From assembly GCF_000189395.1 (NCBI RefSeq), contig NZ_AEPB01000044.1, forward strand, positions 54,106-118,105: a stretch of 64,000 bases of DNA, read 5' to 3'. The stretch is from Planococcus donghaensis MPA1U2. Its GTDB lineage: Bacteria; Bacillota; Bacilli; Bacillales_A; Planococcaceae. The notes beneath the pieces are model-generated. The model was not told the origin of the DNA. It saw only the letters and a program-made list of their open reading frames with translations, and did no database searches. Each line of letters begins with the position of its first letter. Within the stretch, counting starts at the first letter, position 1. Both the position numbers and the translations under genes were made by a program. Below, in pieces: positions 7,730 to 16,382 of the stretch.

Positions 7730-8691
7730 TGAACGAACATATCCAGCAGTTTAAAAAAGTAGCTGTAGTTGGGACGGGCGTGATCGGTAATGGCTGGATC
7801 GTACGCTTTCTAGCTGAAGGTTTGGATGTAGTTGCATTTGACCCTGCCGAAGGCGCACAAGAACGAACGCAAAAAGCTCTAGATCAAGCATGGCCATCAT
7901 TAGAAAAAATGGGACTGGCAAAAGACGCAAATCGGAACCGACTAACTTTTGTGCCTACGATTGAAGAAGCTGTTTGCGATGCTGATTTAATCCAAGAAAA
8001 TGTTCCTGAACGTGAAGACTTGAAAAAGTCTGTACTAGCTAATATTGATACATACGCAAAAAAGGATGCAATTATCGGATCGAGTACATCAGGAATTATG
8101 CCGAGTGTGTTGCAAGCCGGATTAAACTACCCGGAACGATTGATCGTAGCTCACCCATTTAATCCAGTATATATTTTGCCGCTAGTTGAACTAGTTGCCG
8201 GCAACAAGACGGATGCGAATGTGGTAGGTCGTGCTAAAAAATTTTATGCAAGTGTGGGAATGAAACCGTTAATCATCCAAAAAGAAATTGAAGGTCACTT
8301 GGCTGATCGATTAATGGAAGCGTTATGGCGTGAAGCATTGCACCTAGTAAATGACGGAGTTGCTTCTACAGAAGAAGTTGATGCTGCGATTGTTTACGGG
8401 GCAGGTCTTCGTTGGGCTCAAATGGGGCCATTCCTGACATTCCATCTTGCTGGCGGTGAAAAAGGGATGCGTCATATGCTAGAGCAATTTGGACCAGCAT
8501 TAAAATTGCCTTGGACAAAGCTTGAAGCGCCCGAGTTAACAGATGAACTAAAAGAGAAAGTCATCACAGGTTGTGAAAATCATGCAAATGACACCACAAT
8601 TGCTGAATTAGAAAACAAACGCAATGCTTTCTTGGTCGAACTACTGGATTTAGTCGAATCTTATTGGCCAGAAACGACAGCAGCCAAGTAG
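7729..8691 (+). CDS. lcdH: L-carnitine dehydrogenase
   Basis: Protein of 320 residues of the 3-hydroxyacyl-CoA dehydrogenase superfamily. The NAD-binding Rossmann motif is GTGVIGNGW (residues 15-23). The SSTSGIMPS and AHPFNPVYILPLVE stretches (His near residue 145) are typical of this family, and the EGHLADRLMEALWREALHLV part fits L-carnitine dehydrogenases. It oxidises L-carnitine to 3-dehydrocarnitine with NAD+. The gene overlaps the BKACE stop by one base and precedes a thioesterase, the standard three-gene order of aerobic carnitine breakdown. Confidence 0.88.
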   Translation: MNEHIQQFKKVAVVGTGVIGNGWIVRFLAEGLDVVAFDPAEGAQERTQKALDQAWPSLEKMGLAKDANRNRLTFVPTIEEAVCDADLIQENVPEREDLKKSVLANIDTYAKKDAIIGSSTSGIMPSVLQAGLNYPERLIVAHPFNPVYILPLVELVAGNKTDANVVGRAKKFYASVGMKPLIIQKEIEGHLADRLMEALWREALHLVNDGVASTEEVDAAIVYGAGLRWAQMGPFLTFHLAGGEKGMRHMLEQFGPALKLPWTKLEAPELTDELKEKVITGCENHANDTTIAELENKRNAFLVELLDLVESYWPETTAAK

Positions 8692-8734
8692 CTGGTGGTC
8701 ACAAAAACAGCGTAGAAGGGAGTTGAGTTGTGCG

Positions 8735-9199
8735 TTGGAATCTTCTTTTTTATACGAAGAAAAGGTTAAAAGTGAGTGGGTTGATTACAATGGTCACATG
8801 AATGATGCGGCCTATGCAAAAGTATTTAGCCAAGCGACAGACTGTTTTATTGATTTTCTAGGATTGACTGAAGATGTTCGGGCTCAGCTCGACTACACCA
8901 TCTTTACTCTGGAAACACACTTATGTTACTTGAAAGAAGTACACGAACATGACAACTTGGCGATTGAGGTACGGTTGTTAGATTGTGATGCAAAAAGGTT
9001 ACATACCTTTCTTTCAATGACCAATTCAGCTGGTGAGTTGGTCGCCACAAGTGAGCAAATGTGGATGGGAATAGATTCTGCCCAAGGAAAACCAGCGCCA
9101 TTTCCACAAGTGATAGCTGCAACAATAAAAAGACTTACTATAGAACAAAAAGAGTTGCCGATACCCAAACAAGCAGGTAGAAAAATCGGCTTTCGTTGA
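8735..9199 (+). CDS. Hotdog thioesterase, probable betainyl-CoA thioesterase
   Basis: Protein of about 154 residues with a 4-hydroxybenzoyl-CoA-thioesterase-like hotdog fold; the catalytic loop is WVDYNGHMNDAAY near the N terminus. No ATG exists near the start: TTG 8735 (12 bases after GGGAG) gives the best match to homologues, while TTG 8723 touches the ribosome site. As third gene of the carnitine operon it probably hydrolyses betainyl-CoA to glycine betaine and CoA, completing conversion of carnitine to an osmoprotectant. Substrate is inferred from context. Confidence 0.8.
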   Translation: MESSFLYEEKVKSEWVDYNGHMNDAAYAKVFSQATDCFIDFLGLTEDVRAQLDYTIFTLETHLCYLKEVHEHDNLAIEVRLLDCDAKRLHTFLSMTNSAGELVATSEQMWMGIDSAQGKPAPFPQVIAATIKRLTIEQKELPIPKQAGRKIGFR

Positions 9200-9230
9200 T
9201 TATCTGTAACAAAAAATGAGGAGCATGTCG

Positions 9231-10424
9231 ATGAAGAAAATTGAAGTGAATAACTTAACGAAAATTTTCGGCTCTAATCCGCAACAAGGATTAAAAAGAC
9301 TTCTTAACGGTGATCAAAAAGAAGACATTTTAGCTGAAACTGGTATGACGGTAGGTGTAAATCAAGCTTCTTTTTCAGTAGAAGCTGGTGAATTTTTTGT
9401 CATTATGGGATTGTCAGGAAGCGGTAAATCGACATTGATTCGTTTAGTAAATCGACTAATCGAGCCGACTTCAGGTGAAGTACTAATTGATGGTCAGAAT
9501 ATTGTTGAAATGGGTAAAAACGATTTAATTGAAACAAGACGGAAAAAGCTAGGTATGGTATTTCAACAGTTTGGATTATTTCCACACCGCACGGTTTTGC
9601 AAAACGTTGCTTATGGCCTTGAAATTCAAGGAGTAAAAAAAGAAGAACGTAATAAGCGCGCTCAAAAGTCGATAGAAGATGTTGGCTTACAAGGATATGA
9701 ACAAAGTTATCCAAAAGAATTGAGTGGCGGCATGCAGCAGCGTGTTGGGTTAGCACGAGCACTAGCTAATGATTCGGATATTCTTTTGATGGATGAGGCA
9801 TTTAGTGCGCTGGATCCATTGATCCGCAAAGAAATGCAAGATGAATTATTGAACCTACAGAACAAATTAGGGAAAACGATTTTGTTTATTACACACGATT
9901 TAGACGAAGCATTAAAATTAGGGGACCGTATCGCCATTATGAAAAATGGTGAAATTGTTCAAGTAGGTACAGCTGATGAAATATTGGAAAACCCTGCAAA
10001 TGAATATGTCTCGAACTTTGTTAAAGATGTAGATCGCTCGAAAGTTCTTATGGCTTCTCATGTTATGAAAAAACCTGCAGTTCATATGATGGATAAGAGT
10101 GGTGCATTAGCTGCTGTTCGCAAAATGGAGGATGCAGGAGCTTCAAGTATCTTTGTAGTAGATAAAGAGAACAATTTTAAAGGATTACTGACAATTGATA
10201 ATGCCATCGATGCTTATAAAAAAGATATGGCAATTGAGACTGTATTAATAGAAGATATTCATGAGATTTCTCCAGATACCCCTTTAAATGACCTCTTTGG
10301 TGTTGCTGTCGAAGCGAAATATCCACTGGCAGTAGTTGAAAACGGAAAATTACTCGGAATTGTATCAAGGGTTTCTATTCTTTCTGGCTTAGTCTTAGGG
10401 AAAGAAGAGGTGACTACACTATGA
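9231..10424 (+). CDS. Glycine betaine/carnitine ABC transporter ATP-binding protein (OpuAA/ProV type)
   Basis: ATPase of 397 residues. Walker A GLSGSGKST (60-68), signature LSGGMQQR, Walker B ILLMDEAFSALD and switch THDLDEA are intact. Residues from about 275 form a tandem CBS module, as in ProV/OpuAA, where it gates transport by ionic strength. ATG 9231 lies seven bases after GAGGAG; two in-frame ATGs upstream overlap or precede that site. It follows the thioesterase by 31 bp without a terminator, so the importer belongs to the carnitine operon. Confidence 0.9.
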   Translation: MKKIEVNNLTKIFGSNPQQGLKRLLNGDQKEDILAETGMTVGVNQASFSVEAGEFFVIMGLSGSGKSTLIRLVNRLIEPTSGEVLIDGQNIVEMGKNDLIETRRKKLGMVFQQFGLFPHRTVLQNVAYGLEIQGVKKEERNKRAQKSIEDVGLQGYEQSYPKELSGGMQQRVGLARALANDSDILLMDEAFSALDPLIRKEMQDELLNLQNKLGKTILFITHDLDEALKLGDRIAIMKNGEIVQVGTADEILENPANEYVSNFVKDVDRSKVLMASHVMKKPAVHMMDKSGALAAVRKMEDAGASSIFVVDKENNFKGLLTIDNAIDAYKKDMAIETVLIEDIHEISPDTPLNDLFGVAVEAKYPLAVVENGKLLGIVSRVSILSGLVLGKEEVTTL

Positions 10425-11251
10425 ATTATTTCACATTGCCAATTGAAGAATGGACAAACCGATTTGTAGATGATTGGCTTTTGCCGGTCACAGGTGATTT
10501 TTTCGACAGCATCAGTGATAGTCTTCGAACATTCGTGGATGGAGTAACCAATTTATTGCTTATCACGCCCCCTGAAGTACTTGTCCTGATTCTTGTGTTA
10601 ATTGCTTGGAAGTTTTCTGGCAAAGGACTGGCTTTATTTGTATTATTAGGTAGCTTGTATTTAGGATCTGTTGAATTGTGGGAAGCAGCGATGCAAACAG
10701 TAGCAATTGTTATTGTTTCTACACTAATATCAGTCATTATCGGTATTCCAGTTGGGATATTAGCAGCGACTAATAAGACAATGGCTAATATAGTCCGGCC
10801 AATTTTAGACTTTATGCAGACATTGCCAAGTTTTGTGTATTTAATACCAGCTATTTTATTATTTGGACTCGGGAATGTACCTGCAGTTATCGCGACGTTT
10901 GTTTTTGCTACGCCACCAGCGGTTCGTATGACCACACTTGGAATTCTACAAGTTCCAGCTGACGTAGTAGAAGCATCAAAAGCTTTTGGGTCAACAAAAT
11001 GGCAATTACTTTATAAAGTACAATTGCCACTAGCCATGCCTTCTATTATGGCAGGTATTAATCAGACAATGATGCTTGCCTTATCAATGGCAGTTATCGC
11101 ATCAATGATTGGAGCTCCAGGATTGGGCTCAGTCGTTCTTGAAGGTATTTCTACCGTTAACGTTGGCCTTGGTCTAACAGGCGGTTTAGGTATTGTTGTT
11201 TTAGCGATTGTAATGGATCGAATCACTCAAGGGTTGGTTCGAAAAAAATAA
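10421..11251 (+). CDS. Glycine betaine/carnitine ABC transporter permease (OpuAB/ProW type)
   Basis: Integral membrane protein of 276 residues with about six to seven helices, overlapping the ATPase gene by ATGA. The docking loop is visible around PADVVEASKAFGSTKWQLLYKV, and the LDFMQTLPSFVYLIPAILLFGLG segment is typical of ProW/OpuAB. It forms the membrane channel for quaternary amines. The N terminus carries a roughly 45-residue extension before the first helix, as in OpuAB. Confidence 0.9.
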   Translation: MNYFTLPIEEWTNRFVDDWLLPVTGDFFDSISDSLRTFVDGVTNLLLITPPEVLVLILVLIAWKFSGKGLALFVLLGSLYLGSVELWEAAMQTVAIVIVSTLISVIIGIPVGILAATNKTMANIVRPILDFMQTLPSFVYLIPAILLFGLGNVPAVIATFVFATPPAVRMTTLGILQVPADVVEASKAFGSTKWQLLYKVQLPLAMPSIMAGINQTMMLALSMAVIASMIGAPGLGSVVLEGISTVNVGLGLTGGLGIVVLAIVMDRITQGLVRKK

Positions 11252-11269
11252 AAAATAAAGGGGAAATGA

Positions 11270-12145
11270 ATGATGAAAAAGTTTTTATTCTTAGTAATGC
11301 TGGCATTGCTTGCAACAGTTCTAGTAGCATGTGGTTCGGATAACGAGGAAGCAAATGGAGAGTCTGAAGAGGCTGAACAAAAAACAATCACTTTCGGTGT
11401 AACACCATGGACAAGTACAGTGCCTCCAACAAAAGTTGCTGGGTTAATCTTAAAAGACATGGGTTATGAAATCGTTGAAACAAGTGCTGATGCAGGAAGT
11501 GTTTATACAGGCCTGTCTCGCGGTGACCTTGATGTATTTATGGATGCGTGGGTACCAATACACCAAACATACCTAGATAAATACGAAGATAATATTTCAA
11601 GTATTTCAGTAAGCTATCCGGACGGGGAAACAGGCTGGACAGTTCCAGCTTATATGGAAGATATCAATACGCTTGAGGACTTAAAAGGTAGTGAAGATGA
11701 ATTTGGCAATAAGTTTTATGGAATTGAAGCTGGTGCAGGCGCTACGCTTGAAAGTAACGAAATTCTTGAAGCTTATGAATTTGATATGACACAAGTAAAT
11801 TCTTCTGAAGGCGGTATGATGGCCCAAGCTCAAAAAATGATGGCAGATGAAGAGCCAGTTGTCTTTTATGGCTGGAGACCCCATACAATGTTCAATAAGT
11901 TCGATTTAAAAGTATTGACGAACGATAAAGGATTTTTCGAAACTTCTTCAGTTGAAGTAATTACGAACAATGAATTAGAAGAAAATGCACCAGAAGCTTA
12001 TGAATTTTTAAGCAACTGGAGTATTTCAATTGACGATGTGGAAGATATGATTGTAAAAATCGAAGATGGTGGAGATCCTGAAGAAGTTGCACAAGAATGG
12101 ATTGACAACAATCAAGACAAAGTAGATGAAATGTTAGGTAAGTAA
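11270..12145 (+). CDS. Glycine betaine/carnitine-binding lipoprotein (OpuAC family)
   Basis: Protein of 291 residues with a lipoprotein signal peptide ending in LVAC (Cys about residue 21). The OpuAC fold binds trimethylammonium groups in a box of aromatic rings; candidates are the Trp residues in VTPWTST, MDAWVPIHQ, TGWTVPAY and FYGWRPHTMF. ATG 11270 and ATG 11273 are both possible starts behind AAAGGGG. It lies 18 bp after the permease and is closed by a terminator, ending the operon. In this context carnitine is a likely main ligand, but the sequence does not separate carnitine from glycine betaine. Confidence 0.9.
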   Translation: MMKKFLFLVMLALLATVLVACGSDNEEANGESEEAEQKTITFGVTPWTSTVPPTKVAGLILKDMGYEIVETSADAGSVYTGLSRGDLDVFMDAWVPIHQTYLDKYEDNISSISVSYPDGETGWTVPAYMEDINTLEDLKGSEDEFGNKFYGIEAGAGATLESNEILEAYEFDMTQVNSSEGGMMAQAQKMMADEEPVVFYGWRPHTMFNKFDLKVLTNDKGFFETSSVEVITNNELEENAPEAYEFLSNWSISIDDVEDMIVKIEDGGDPEEVAQEWIDNNQDKVDEMLGK

Positions 12146-12150
12146 ATTGC

Positions 12151-12197
12151 AAAAAGTGCTTGTCCCGCTGAAGATTCAACGGGGCAAGCACTTTTTA
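12151..12197 (+). terminator. Terminator of the carnitine/betaine operon
   Basis: Stem AAAAAGTGCTTGTCCCG / CGGGGCAAGCACTTTTT (12151-12167 and 12179-12195, one mismatch) with an AT-rich loop and trailing T-rich sequence, six bases after the stop codon. Confidence 0.88.
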
Positions 12198-12206
12198 TTT
12201 CTATTT

Positions 12207-12480
12207 TTATGCCCGTCGGAGCTCCACAGGCGCTTTCGCTTTTCTTGGTGTCTATCTCCTCGGGTCATAAGTCAACCCAGCTGCGTGGCAAAGAGCGCCA
12301 CACTGCTGGTCTGCCTTATGCCTGTCGGAGCTGAACAGGCGCTTTCACTTTTCTTTGTGTCTAGCTCCGGCTGCCAGATTCTAGGGTCATAAGCCACTCT
12401 AGCTGTGTGGCTGAAAAAATGCCACTTCGCCAGAGCGTCTTATGCCCGTCGAATCTACACGGCAGCCTCCGCTTTTCTAG
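12207..12480. repeat. Imperfect tandem intergenic repeat (two full copies and one partial)
   Basis: Three units start at 12207, 12316 and 12440, each opening with TTATGCC-Y-GTCG. Copies 1 and 2 also share ACAGGCGCTTTC-R-CTTTTCTT and a later GTGGC-loop-GCCAC hairpin after GGGTCATAAG. The period is about 109-124 bp. The third copy is shorter and diverged and ends at the stop codon of the next, minus-strand gene. Similar GTCGG-GCTGA-CAGGCGCTT-CTTTTCTT repeats are known to me from many Bacillales intergenic regions; no function is known. Any open frame here is fortuitous. Confidence 0.7.
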
Positions 12481-13197
12481 TCACCATTCAAAGTTATCTG
12501 GGTATTCGGCTTTTATGGAAATTTCGTGTATCGGCTTTTTGTGTGGAGAGGCCGCAGCGATGACTTGGTTGCGAAAAGCTGTGTAGTCTTGATCTTGTAC
12601 CGCAATTTTCATGGCGATCGTCGATAGGCTTTGTTCACGTTGTTTTTTTGTCATGCCAATGTATTTCAGATTTAATAGGTCTACGTACTGGATGGCGTAA
12701 TCGTTGACTGAACCCGGACGGTTAAAGGCTTGTAGGATTGCCTCGAATTCTTCTTCTGGCACATGTCCTTGCAGACAGTCTAAAACCAAGGATTGAAAGC
12801 GAAGGATCGTAGGTATGTGAATATCCCAAAACGGGAATTCTTTATCCTTTTGGTAGAAGCTAACGAAATCTTTTAGGGCGATTGCTGCATAAATCACTTC
12901 TGGCCACAACACTTCAGTAGAAAAGTAAATATTTTTATCAGGAGCAATCAATTCATGTTGCTTCATCGTATGTTCATGGAGGCCATTAAAAACAAAGTCT
13001 ACGTTACGGTCGCCTTGAGCGGCACACCTAATTTCATGGGAAATACTAAGGATTCTCGTCCTAGACCCTTCATAGCCATAATACTGGTCTTCCTGGCCTA
13101 TCATTTTATAGATGGCTAAGTTCAGTTCATCTAAATCAAAATAATCGCCGCTAATTTTAATACCTGTATGGTTCGGAGTGCTCTTCATGGCTAACAT
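12481..13197 (-). CDS. Uncharacterised protein, resembles DUF6904
   Basis: Protein of 238 residues without membrane segments or a recognisable catalytic motif. The N-terminal stretch TPNHTGIKISGDYFDLDELN and the later SRTRILSISHEIRCAAQGDR resemble, from memory, the DUF6904 family of Firmicutes, whose function is unknown. ATG 13197 is chosen because AAGGAGG lies just upstream; a longer frame reaches back into the pseudouridine synthase gene without a ribosome site. It lies 13 bp downstream of rluF in the same direction and is probably cotranscribed. No function is assigned. Confidence 0.7.
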   Translation of the reverse strand: MLAMKSTPNHTGIKISGDYFDLDELNLAIYKMIGQEDQYYGYEGSRTRILSISHEIRCAAQGDRNVDFVFNGLHEHTMKQHELIAPDKNIYFSTEVLWPEVIYAAIALKDFVSFYQKDKEFPFWDIHIPTILRFQSLVLDCLQGHVPEEEFEAILQAFNRPGSVNDYAIQYVDLLNLKYIGMTKKQREQSLSTIAMKIAVQDQDYTAFRNQVIAAASPHKKPIHEISIKAEYPDNFEW

Positions 13198-13210
13198 ATC
13201 ATTGACCTCC

Positions 13211-13918
13211 TTAGCGTTTTGGTGTGTAGTTGAGTTGCTTAAACAGCTCTGTACGTTCGACATCCGTTAAATCGCGCCATTCGCCAACAGGTAAATCTCC
13301 TAAAAAGATGTTGATGATGCGGACTCTCTTCAAGCTTCGAACTTCATACCCAAGTGCCGTACACATGCGGCGAATTTGACGATTTAAACCTTGACGTAAC
13401 GTTAGTTTGAAAGTGTAGCTAGACAATTTTTCAGCCTTTGCCGGAAGTGTTTTTGTATCGAGTATTTCGACACCTTCTTCCATTTTTGATAGGAAAGATT
13501 CGGTGATTGGCATATCAACTTTGACGACGTATTCTTTTTCGTGTTCATTTTCAACACGCAAAATTTCGTTGACGATGTCGCCATCGTTAGTCAAAAGGAT
13601 AAGTCCTTCTGAATCTTTATCCAAGCGTCCTATATGAAAGATACGTTCAGCGTGATTAACAAAATCGACGATGTTTCCTTCGATATGGCGCTCTGTTGTG
13701 CTCGTAATGCCTACAGGTTTGTTTAAAGCCAGATAAACGTATTGCTGATTTGGCTGCTCGATGACTTTCCCGTCGACTTTTACTTCGTCACTAGACTCGA
13801 TTTTGCTGCCAAGCTCAGCTAGATTGCCGTTAATCGTTACTCGACCGGCTTCGATAAATTTATCGGCTCCGCGCCGAGAAGTAATTCCTGTCTCGCTTAA
13901 AAATTTATTGATTCGCAT
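13211..13918 (-). CDS. rluF: 23S rRNA pseudouridine synthase RluF
   Basis: Protein of 235 residues with an N-terminal S4 RNA-binding domain (about 1-60, beginning MRINKFLSETGITSRRGADK) and an RsuA-type catalytic domain with the active-site motif GRLDKDSEG (Asp near residue 102) and the RQGLNRQIRRMC loop. The length and motifs fit RluF (modifies position 2604 of 23S rRNA) better than RsuA or RluB. It starts at ATG 13918 behind an AAAGGAA site. The downstream DUF6904-like gene follows by 13 bp. Confidence 0.85.
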   Translation of the reverse strand: MRINKFLSETGITSRRGADKFIEAGRVTINGNLAELGSKIESSDEVKVDGKVIEQPNQQYVYLALNKPVGITSTTERHIEGNIVDFVNHAERIFHIGRLDKDSEGLILLTNDGDIVNEILRVENEHEKEYVVKVDMPITESFLSKMEEGVEILDTKTLPAKAEKLSSYTFKLTLRQGLNRQIRRMCTALGYEVRSLKRVRIINIFLGDLPVGEWRDLTDVERTELFKQLNYTPKR

Positions 13919-14026
13919 AGTAAATTCCTTTCAGTTCCGTATTTCCTAGTCTCGCTCTCATTATACATGAACTATTAGTGCGAATAAAAATTTTTGATGT
14001 TTTACAGTTGCAATTTTTAGATTAGT

Positions 14027-14056
14027 TTGACAATATAGAAGAGAAGCTGTTATTAA
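14027..14056 (+). promoter_or_regulatory. Candidate promoter of the aldehyde dehydrogenase gene
   Basis: TTGACA (14027-14032), 18-bp spacer, TATTAA (14051-14056). It lies about 70 bp before the start codon, in the divergent region with rluF. Confidence 0.45.
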
Positions 14057-14079
14057 TACGCCAAGGGATAAGAGAATAA

Positions 14080-14093
14080 TGAAAGCGCGTACA
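14080..14093 (+). promoter_or_regulatory. Putative cre (CcpA) site upstream of aldehyde dehydrogenase
   Basis: TGAAAGCGCGTACA matches the cre consensus TGWAANCGNTNWCA at 13 of 14 positions (G instead of T at position 10). It lies about 20 bp downstream of the candidate transcription start, where CcpA acts as a roadblock. Inferred carbon-catabolite repression. Confidence 0.45.
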
Positions 14094-14126
14094 TAACGGT
14101 AAAATGATCAAAGGGGAGAGATAAGA

Positions 14127-15647
14127 ATGGTCTATGCAGTACCTAACACAGAAGGGTCGAAAGTGAATTTTAAAGATAAGTATGAGAACTTTATAAATGG
14201 AGAATGGAAAGCGCCCGTCAAAGGTCAATACTTTGATAACGTTTCACCAGTTACGGGCAAGAAGTTTACGGAAATTGCACGCTCAACTGCTGAAGATGTA
14301 GAATTAGCGCTTGATGCTGCACATGCTGCTAAAGATGCATGGGGCAAAACTTCAGTTACTGAACGCGCAAATGCTTTATTAAAAATTGCTGATCGTATGG
14401 AGCAAAACTTAGAAATGTTAGCCGTTGCTGAAACGTGGGATAACGGTAAAGCTGTTCGTGAGACGCTAAATGCCGATTTACCACTAGCAATCGATCATTT
14501 CCGTTATTTTGCTGGAGCAATCCGAGCACAAGAAGGATCATTAAGTCAACTTGATGACGATACAGTAGCGTATCATTTCCATGAGCCGCTTGGTGTTGTC
14601 GGTCAAATTATTCCTTGGAACTTCCCGATTTTAATGGCTGTTTGGAAACTTGCTCCAGCACTAGCTGCAGGTAACTGTGTTGTATTAAAGCCAGCTGAGC
14701 AAACTCCGGCAAGTATTCTTGTATTAGCCGAACTAATTGGCGATATTTTACCTCCAGGCGTATTAAATATTGTGAATGGTTTTGGTCTTGAAACAGGTAA
14801 GCCACTTGCTTCAAGTCCGCGTATTAGCAAAGTAGCATTTACAGGGGAAACGACTACTGGTCGTATGATTATGCAATATGCATCACAAAATTTAATCCCA
14901 GTAACATTAGAACTAGGTGGAAAATCACCGAATATTTTCTTTAAAGACATAATGGACGCGGATGATGCTTTTCTTGATAAAGCAGTTGAAGGTTTTGTTA
15001 TGTTCGCATTAAACCAAGGTGAAGTATGTACATGTCCATCCCGTGCATTGATCCAAGAAGATATTTACGACGAGTTTATGGAGCGTGTATTAAAGCGTGT
15101 AGCTGCTATTAAACTTGGCAATCCGCTTGATCCAGAAACAATGATGGGAGCGCAAGCTTCTACAGAACAAATGGAAAAAATCCAATCTTACTTGGATATC
15201 GGTAAACAAGAAGGTGCTGAAGTTCTTGCAGGTGGGGATCGCAACCATTTAGAAGGCGATTTAGCAGAAGGTTACTATATCCAACCAACAGTCTTTAAAG
15301 GGCACAATAAGATGCGTGTATTCCAAGAAGAAATTTTTGGTCCAGTTGTTTCGGTAACTACGTTTAAAACGAAAGAAGAAGCGCTTGAAATCGCTAACGA
15401 TACGTTATATGGACTAGGTTCTGGGATTTGGACACGTGATACGAATACAGCTTATCGCTTTGGACGTGGTATCCAAGCAGGGCGTGTATGGACAAACTGT
15501 TACCACCAATATCCAGCTCACGCAGCATTTGGCGGATACAAAATGTCTGGATTTGGTCGCGAAAATCATCTAATGATGCTTAACCACTACCAACAAACAA
15601 AAAATATGCTAGTTAGCTACAATGAAAACAAGCAAGGATTCTTTTGA
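14127..15647 (+). CDS. NAD-dependent aldehyde dehydrogenase, acetaldehyde (ExaC/AldA) type
   Basis: Protein of 506 residues, normal for the soluble ALDH superfamily. The cofactor-binding [19 protein letters not shown], the glutamate in LELGGKSPN and the catalytic Cys in NQGEVCTC (about residue 305) are all visible. The CTC arrangement and the DUF779 gene 40 bp downstream are characteristic of acetaldehyde/alcohol-linked ALDHs (ExaC, AldB). It therefore probably oxidises acetaldehyde or related short aldehydes to acids. Although it is not far from the betaine genes, the DUF779 partner argues against a betaine-aldehyde dehydrogenase. A cre-like site precedes the gene. Confidence 0.88.
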   Translation: MVYAVPNTEGSKVNFKDKYENFINGEWKAPVKGQYFDNVSPVTGKKFTEIARSTAEDVELALDAAHAAKDAWGKTSVTERANALLKIADRMEQNLEMLAVAETWDNGKAVRETLNADLPLAIDHFRYFAGAIRAQEGSLSQLDDDTVAYHFHEPLGVVGQIIPWNFPILMAVWKLAPALAAGNCVVLKPAEQTPASILVLAELIGDILPPGVLNIVNGFGLETGKPLASSPRISKVAFTGETTTGRMIMQYASQNLIPVTLELGGKSPNIFFKDIMDADDAFLDKAVEGFVMFALNQGEVCTCPSRALIQEDIYDEFMERVLKRVAAIKLGNPLDPETMMGAQASTEQMEKIQSYLDIGKQEGAEVLAGGDRNHLEGDLAEGYYIQPTVFKGHNKMRVFQEEIFGPVVSVTTFKTKEEALEIANDTLYGLGSGIWTRDTNTAYRFGRGIQAGRVWTNCYHQYPAHAAFGGYKMSGFGRENHLMMLNHYQQTKNMLVSYNENKQGFF

Positions 15648-15687
15648 TTCTATGTAGTCTAAAGACTACCAGAAAGTAGGGATAGCA

Positions 15688-16050
15688 ATGGTCGAACGCG
15701 TAATTGCGACAGATGCTGCTATTGAACTGATTGAATTGCTGAAGGAAAAGCATGGTCCGGTCATGTTCCATCAATCCGGAGGCTGCTGTGATGGCAGTTC
15801 TCCCATGTGTTATCCGAAAGGCGACCTATTTGTCGGAGACCAAGACATTTTAATGGGCGTTATCAGTGACAGTGAATTCTATATGCATAAAAACCAATTT
15901 GACTATTGGAGCCATACACAGCTGATCATTGATGTCGTGCCAGGACGCGGCGGAATGTTTTCGCTAGAAGGAGTGGAAGGCAAGCGGTTTTTAACAAGAT
16001 CTAGAGCTTTCACCCCCGAAGAAAATAAAGAATTACAGCAACAAGCTTAA
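15688..16050 (+). CDS. DUF779 protein, partner of acetaldehyde dehydrogenase
   Basis: Protein of 120 residues of the DUF779 family. The Cys-rich SGGCCDGSSPMCYPKGD stretch (about residues 30-46) is its hallmark and suggests metal or thiol chemistry. The gene follows the aldehyde dehydrogenase by 40 bp and is closed by a terminator. DUF779 genes are almost always found with this type of ALDH, but no biochemical role is established. Confidence 0.85.
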   Translation: MVERVIATDAAIELIELLKEKHGPVMFHQSGGCCDGSSPMCYPKGDLFVGDQDILMGVISDSEFYMHKNQFDYWSHTQLIIDVVPGRGGMFSLEGVEGKRFLTRSRAFTPEENKELQQQA

Positions 16051-16053
16051 ACG

Positions 16054-16083
16054 AACTCGGATGCAAATGCATCCGGGTTTTTT
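16054..16083 (+). terminator. Terminator after DUF779 gene
   Basis: Stem AACTCGGATGC / GCATCCGGGTT (one mismatch) with loop AAAT (16065-16068) and a T6 run. Confidence 0.9.
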
Positions 16084-16159
16084 AGTAGTTCTTATTGGAT
16101 AAAAAGCGATAGAAACCTTTATACAACAGGGGTTGATGATAGAAAAAAAGTCGTGGAAA

Positions 16160-16168
16160 TGGTATACT
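16160..16168 (+). promoter_or_regulatory. Extended -10 promoter of the Fic toxin-antitoxin operon
   Basis: TGGTATACT is an extended -10 element (TGnTATACT) with only a weak -35 (TAGAAA at 16140). Transcription would start about 20 bp before the antitoxin start codon, leaving a very short leader. Confidence 0.5.
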
Positions 16169-16193
16169 TTCTACATGAAAGGTGGTCATCCCG

Positions 16194-16382
16194 TTGACGA
16201 ATTTAGCAAACCGAGTTTCCCATGAACAAGCCAATCATGCGATTTCCTATGCTTCACATTCTTTAGTTACAGAAGGATTTGATGTGACAAGTGAGGATGA
16301 GAATTTCGTTCGGTCGGTATTAACTGGTGAACGGACGGAAGCACAATTCCATCAGGCCATCAAAAGGAAGTTTAATGTCTAA
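16194..16382 (+). CDS. VbhA-like antitoxin of Fic toxin
   Basis: Small protein of 62 residues overlapping the Fic gene by eight bases. TTG 16194 is taken as start because AAAGGTGG lies eight bases upstream; a GTG at 16182 overlaps that site. It contains SLVTEG (Ser23 to Gly28), which fits the Fic-inhibitory motif [S/T]xxxE[G/N] of class I antitoxins, followed by a VbhA-like C-terminal helix ending VLTGERTEAQFHQAI. In such systems the motif's Glu blocks ATP gamma-phosphate binding in the Fic active site. Gene order antitoxin-toxin fits the class. Confidence 0.82.
   Translation: MTNLANRVSHEQANHAISYASHSLVTEGFDVTSEDENFVRSVLTGERTEAQFHQAIKRKFNV

Noticed and set aside
12147-12392. 81-codon frame after the betaine-binding gene
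   Set aside because: It runs through the terminator and the tandem repeat units; its sequence is explained by the repeat.
14127-15647. Aldehyde dehydrogenase considered as betaine-aldehyde dehydrogenase because of the nearby betaine genes
   Set aside because: The DUF779 partner and the CTC active-site context point to an acetaldehyde-type enzyme, and unrelated genes separate it from the carnitine operon.
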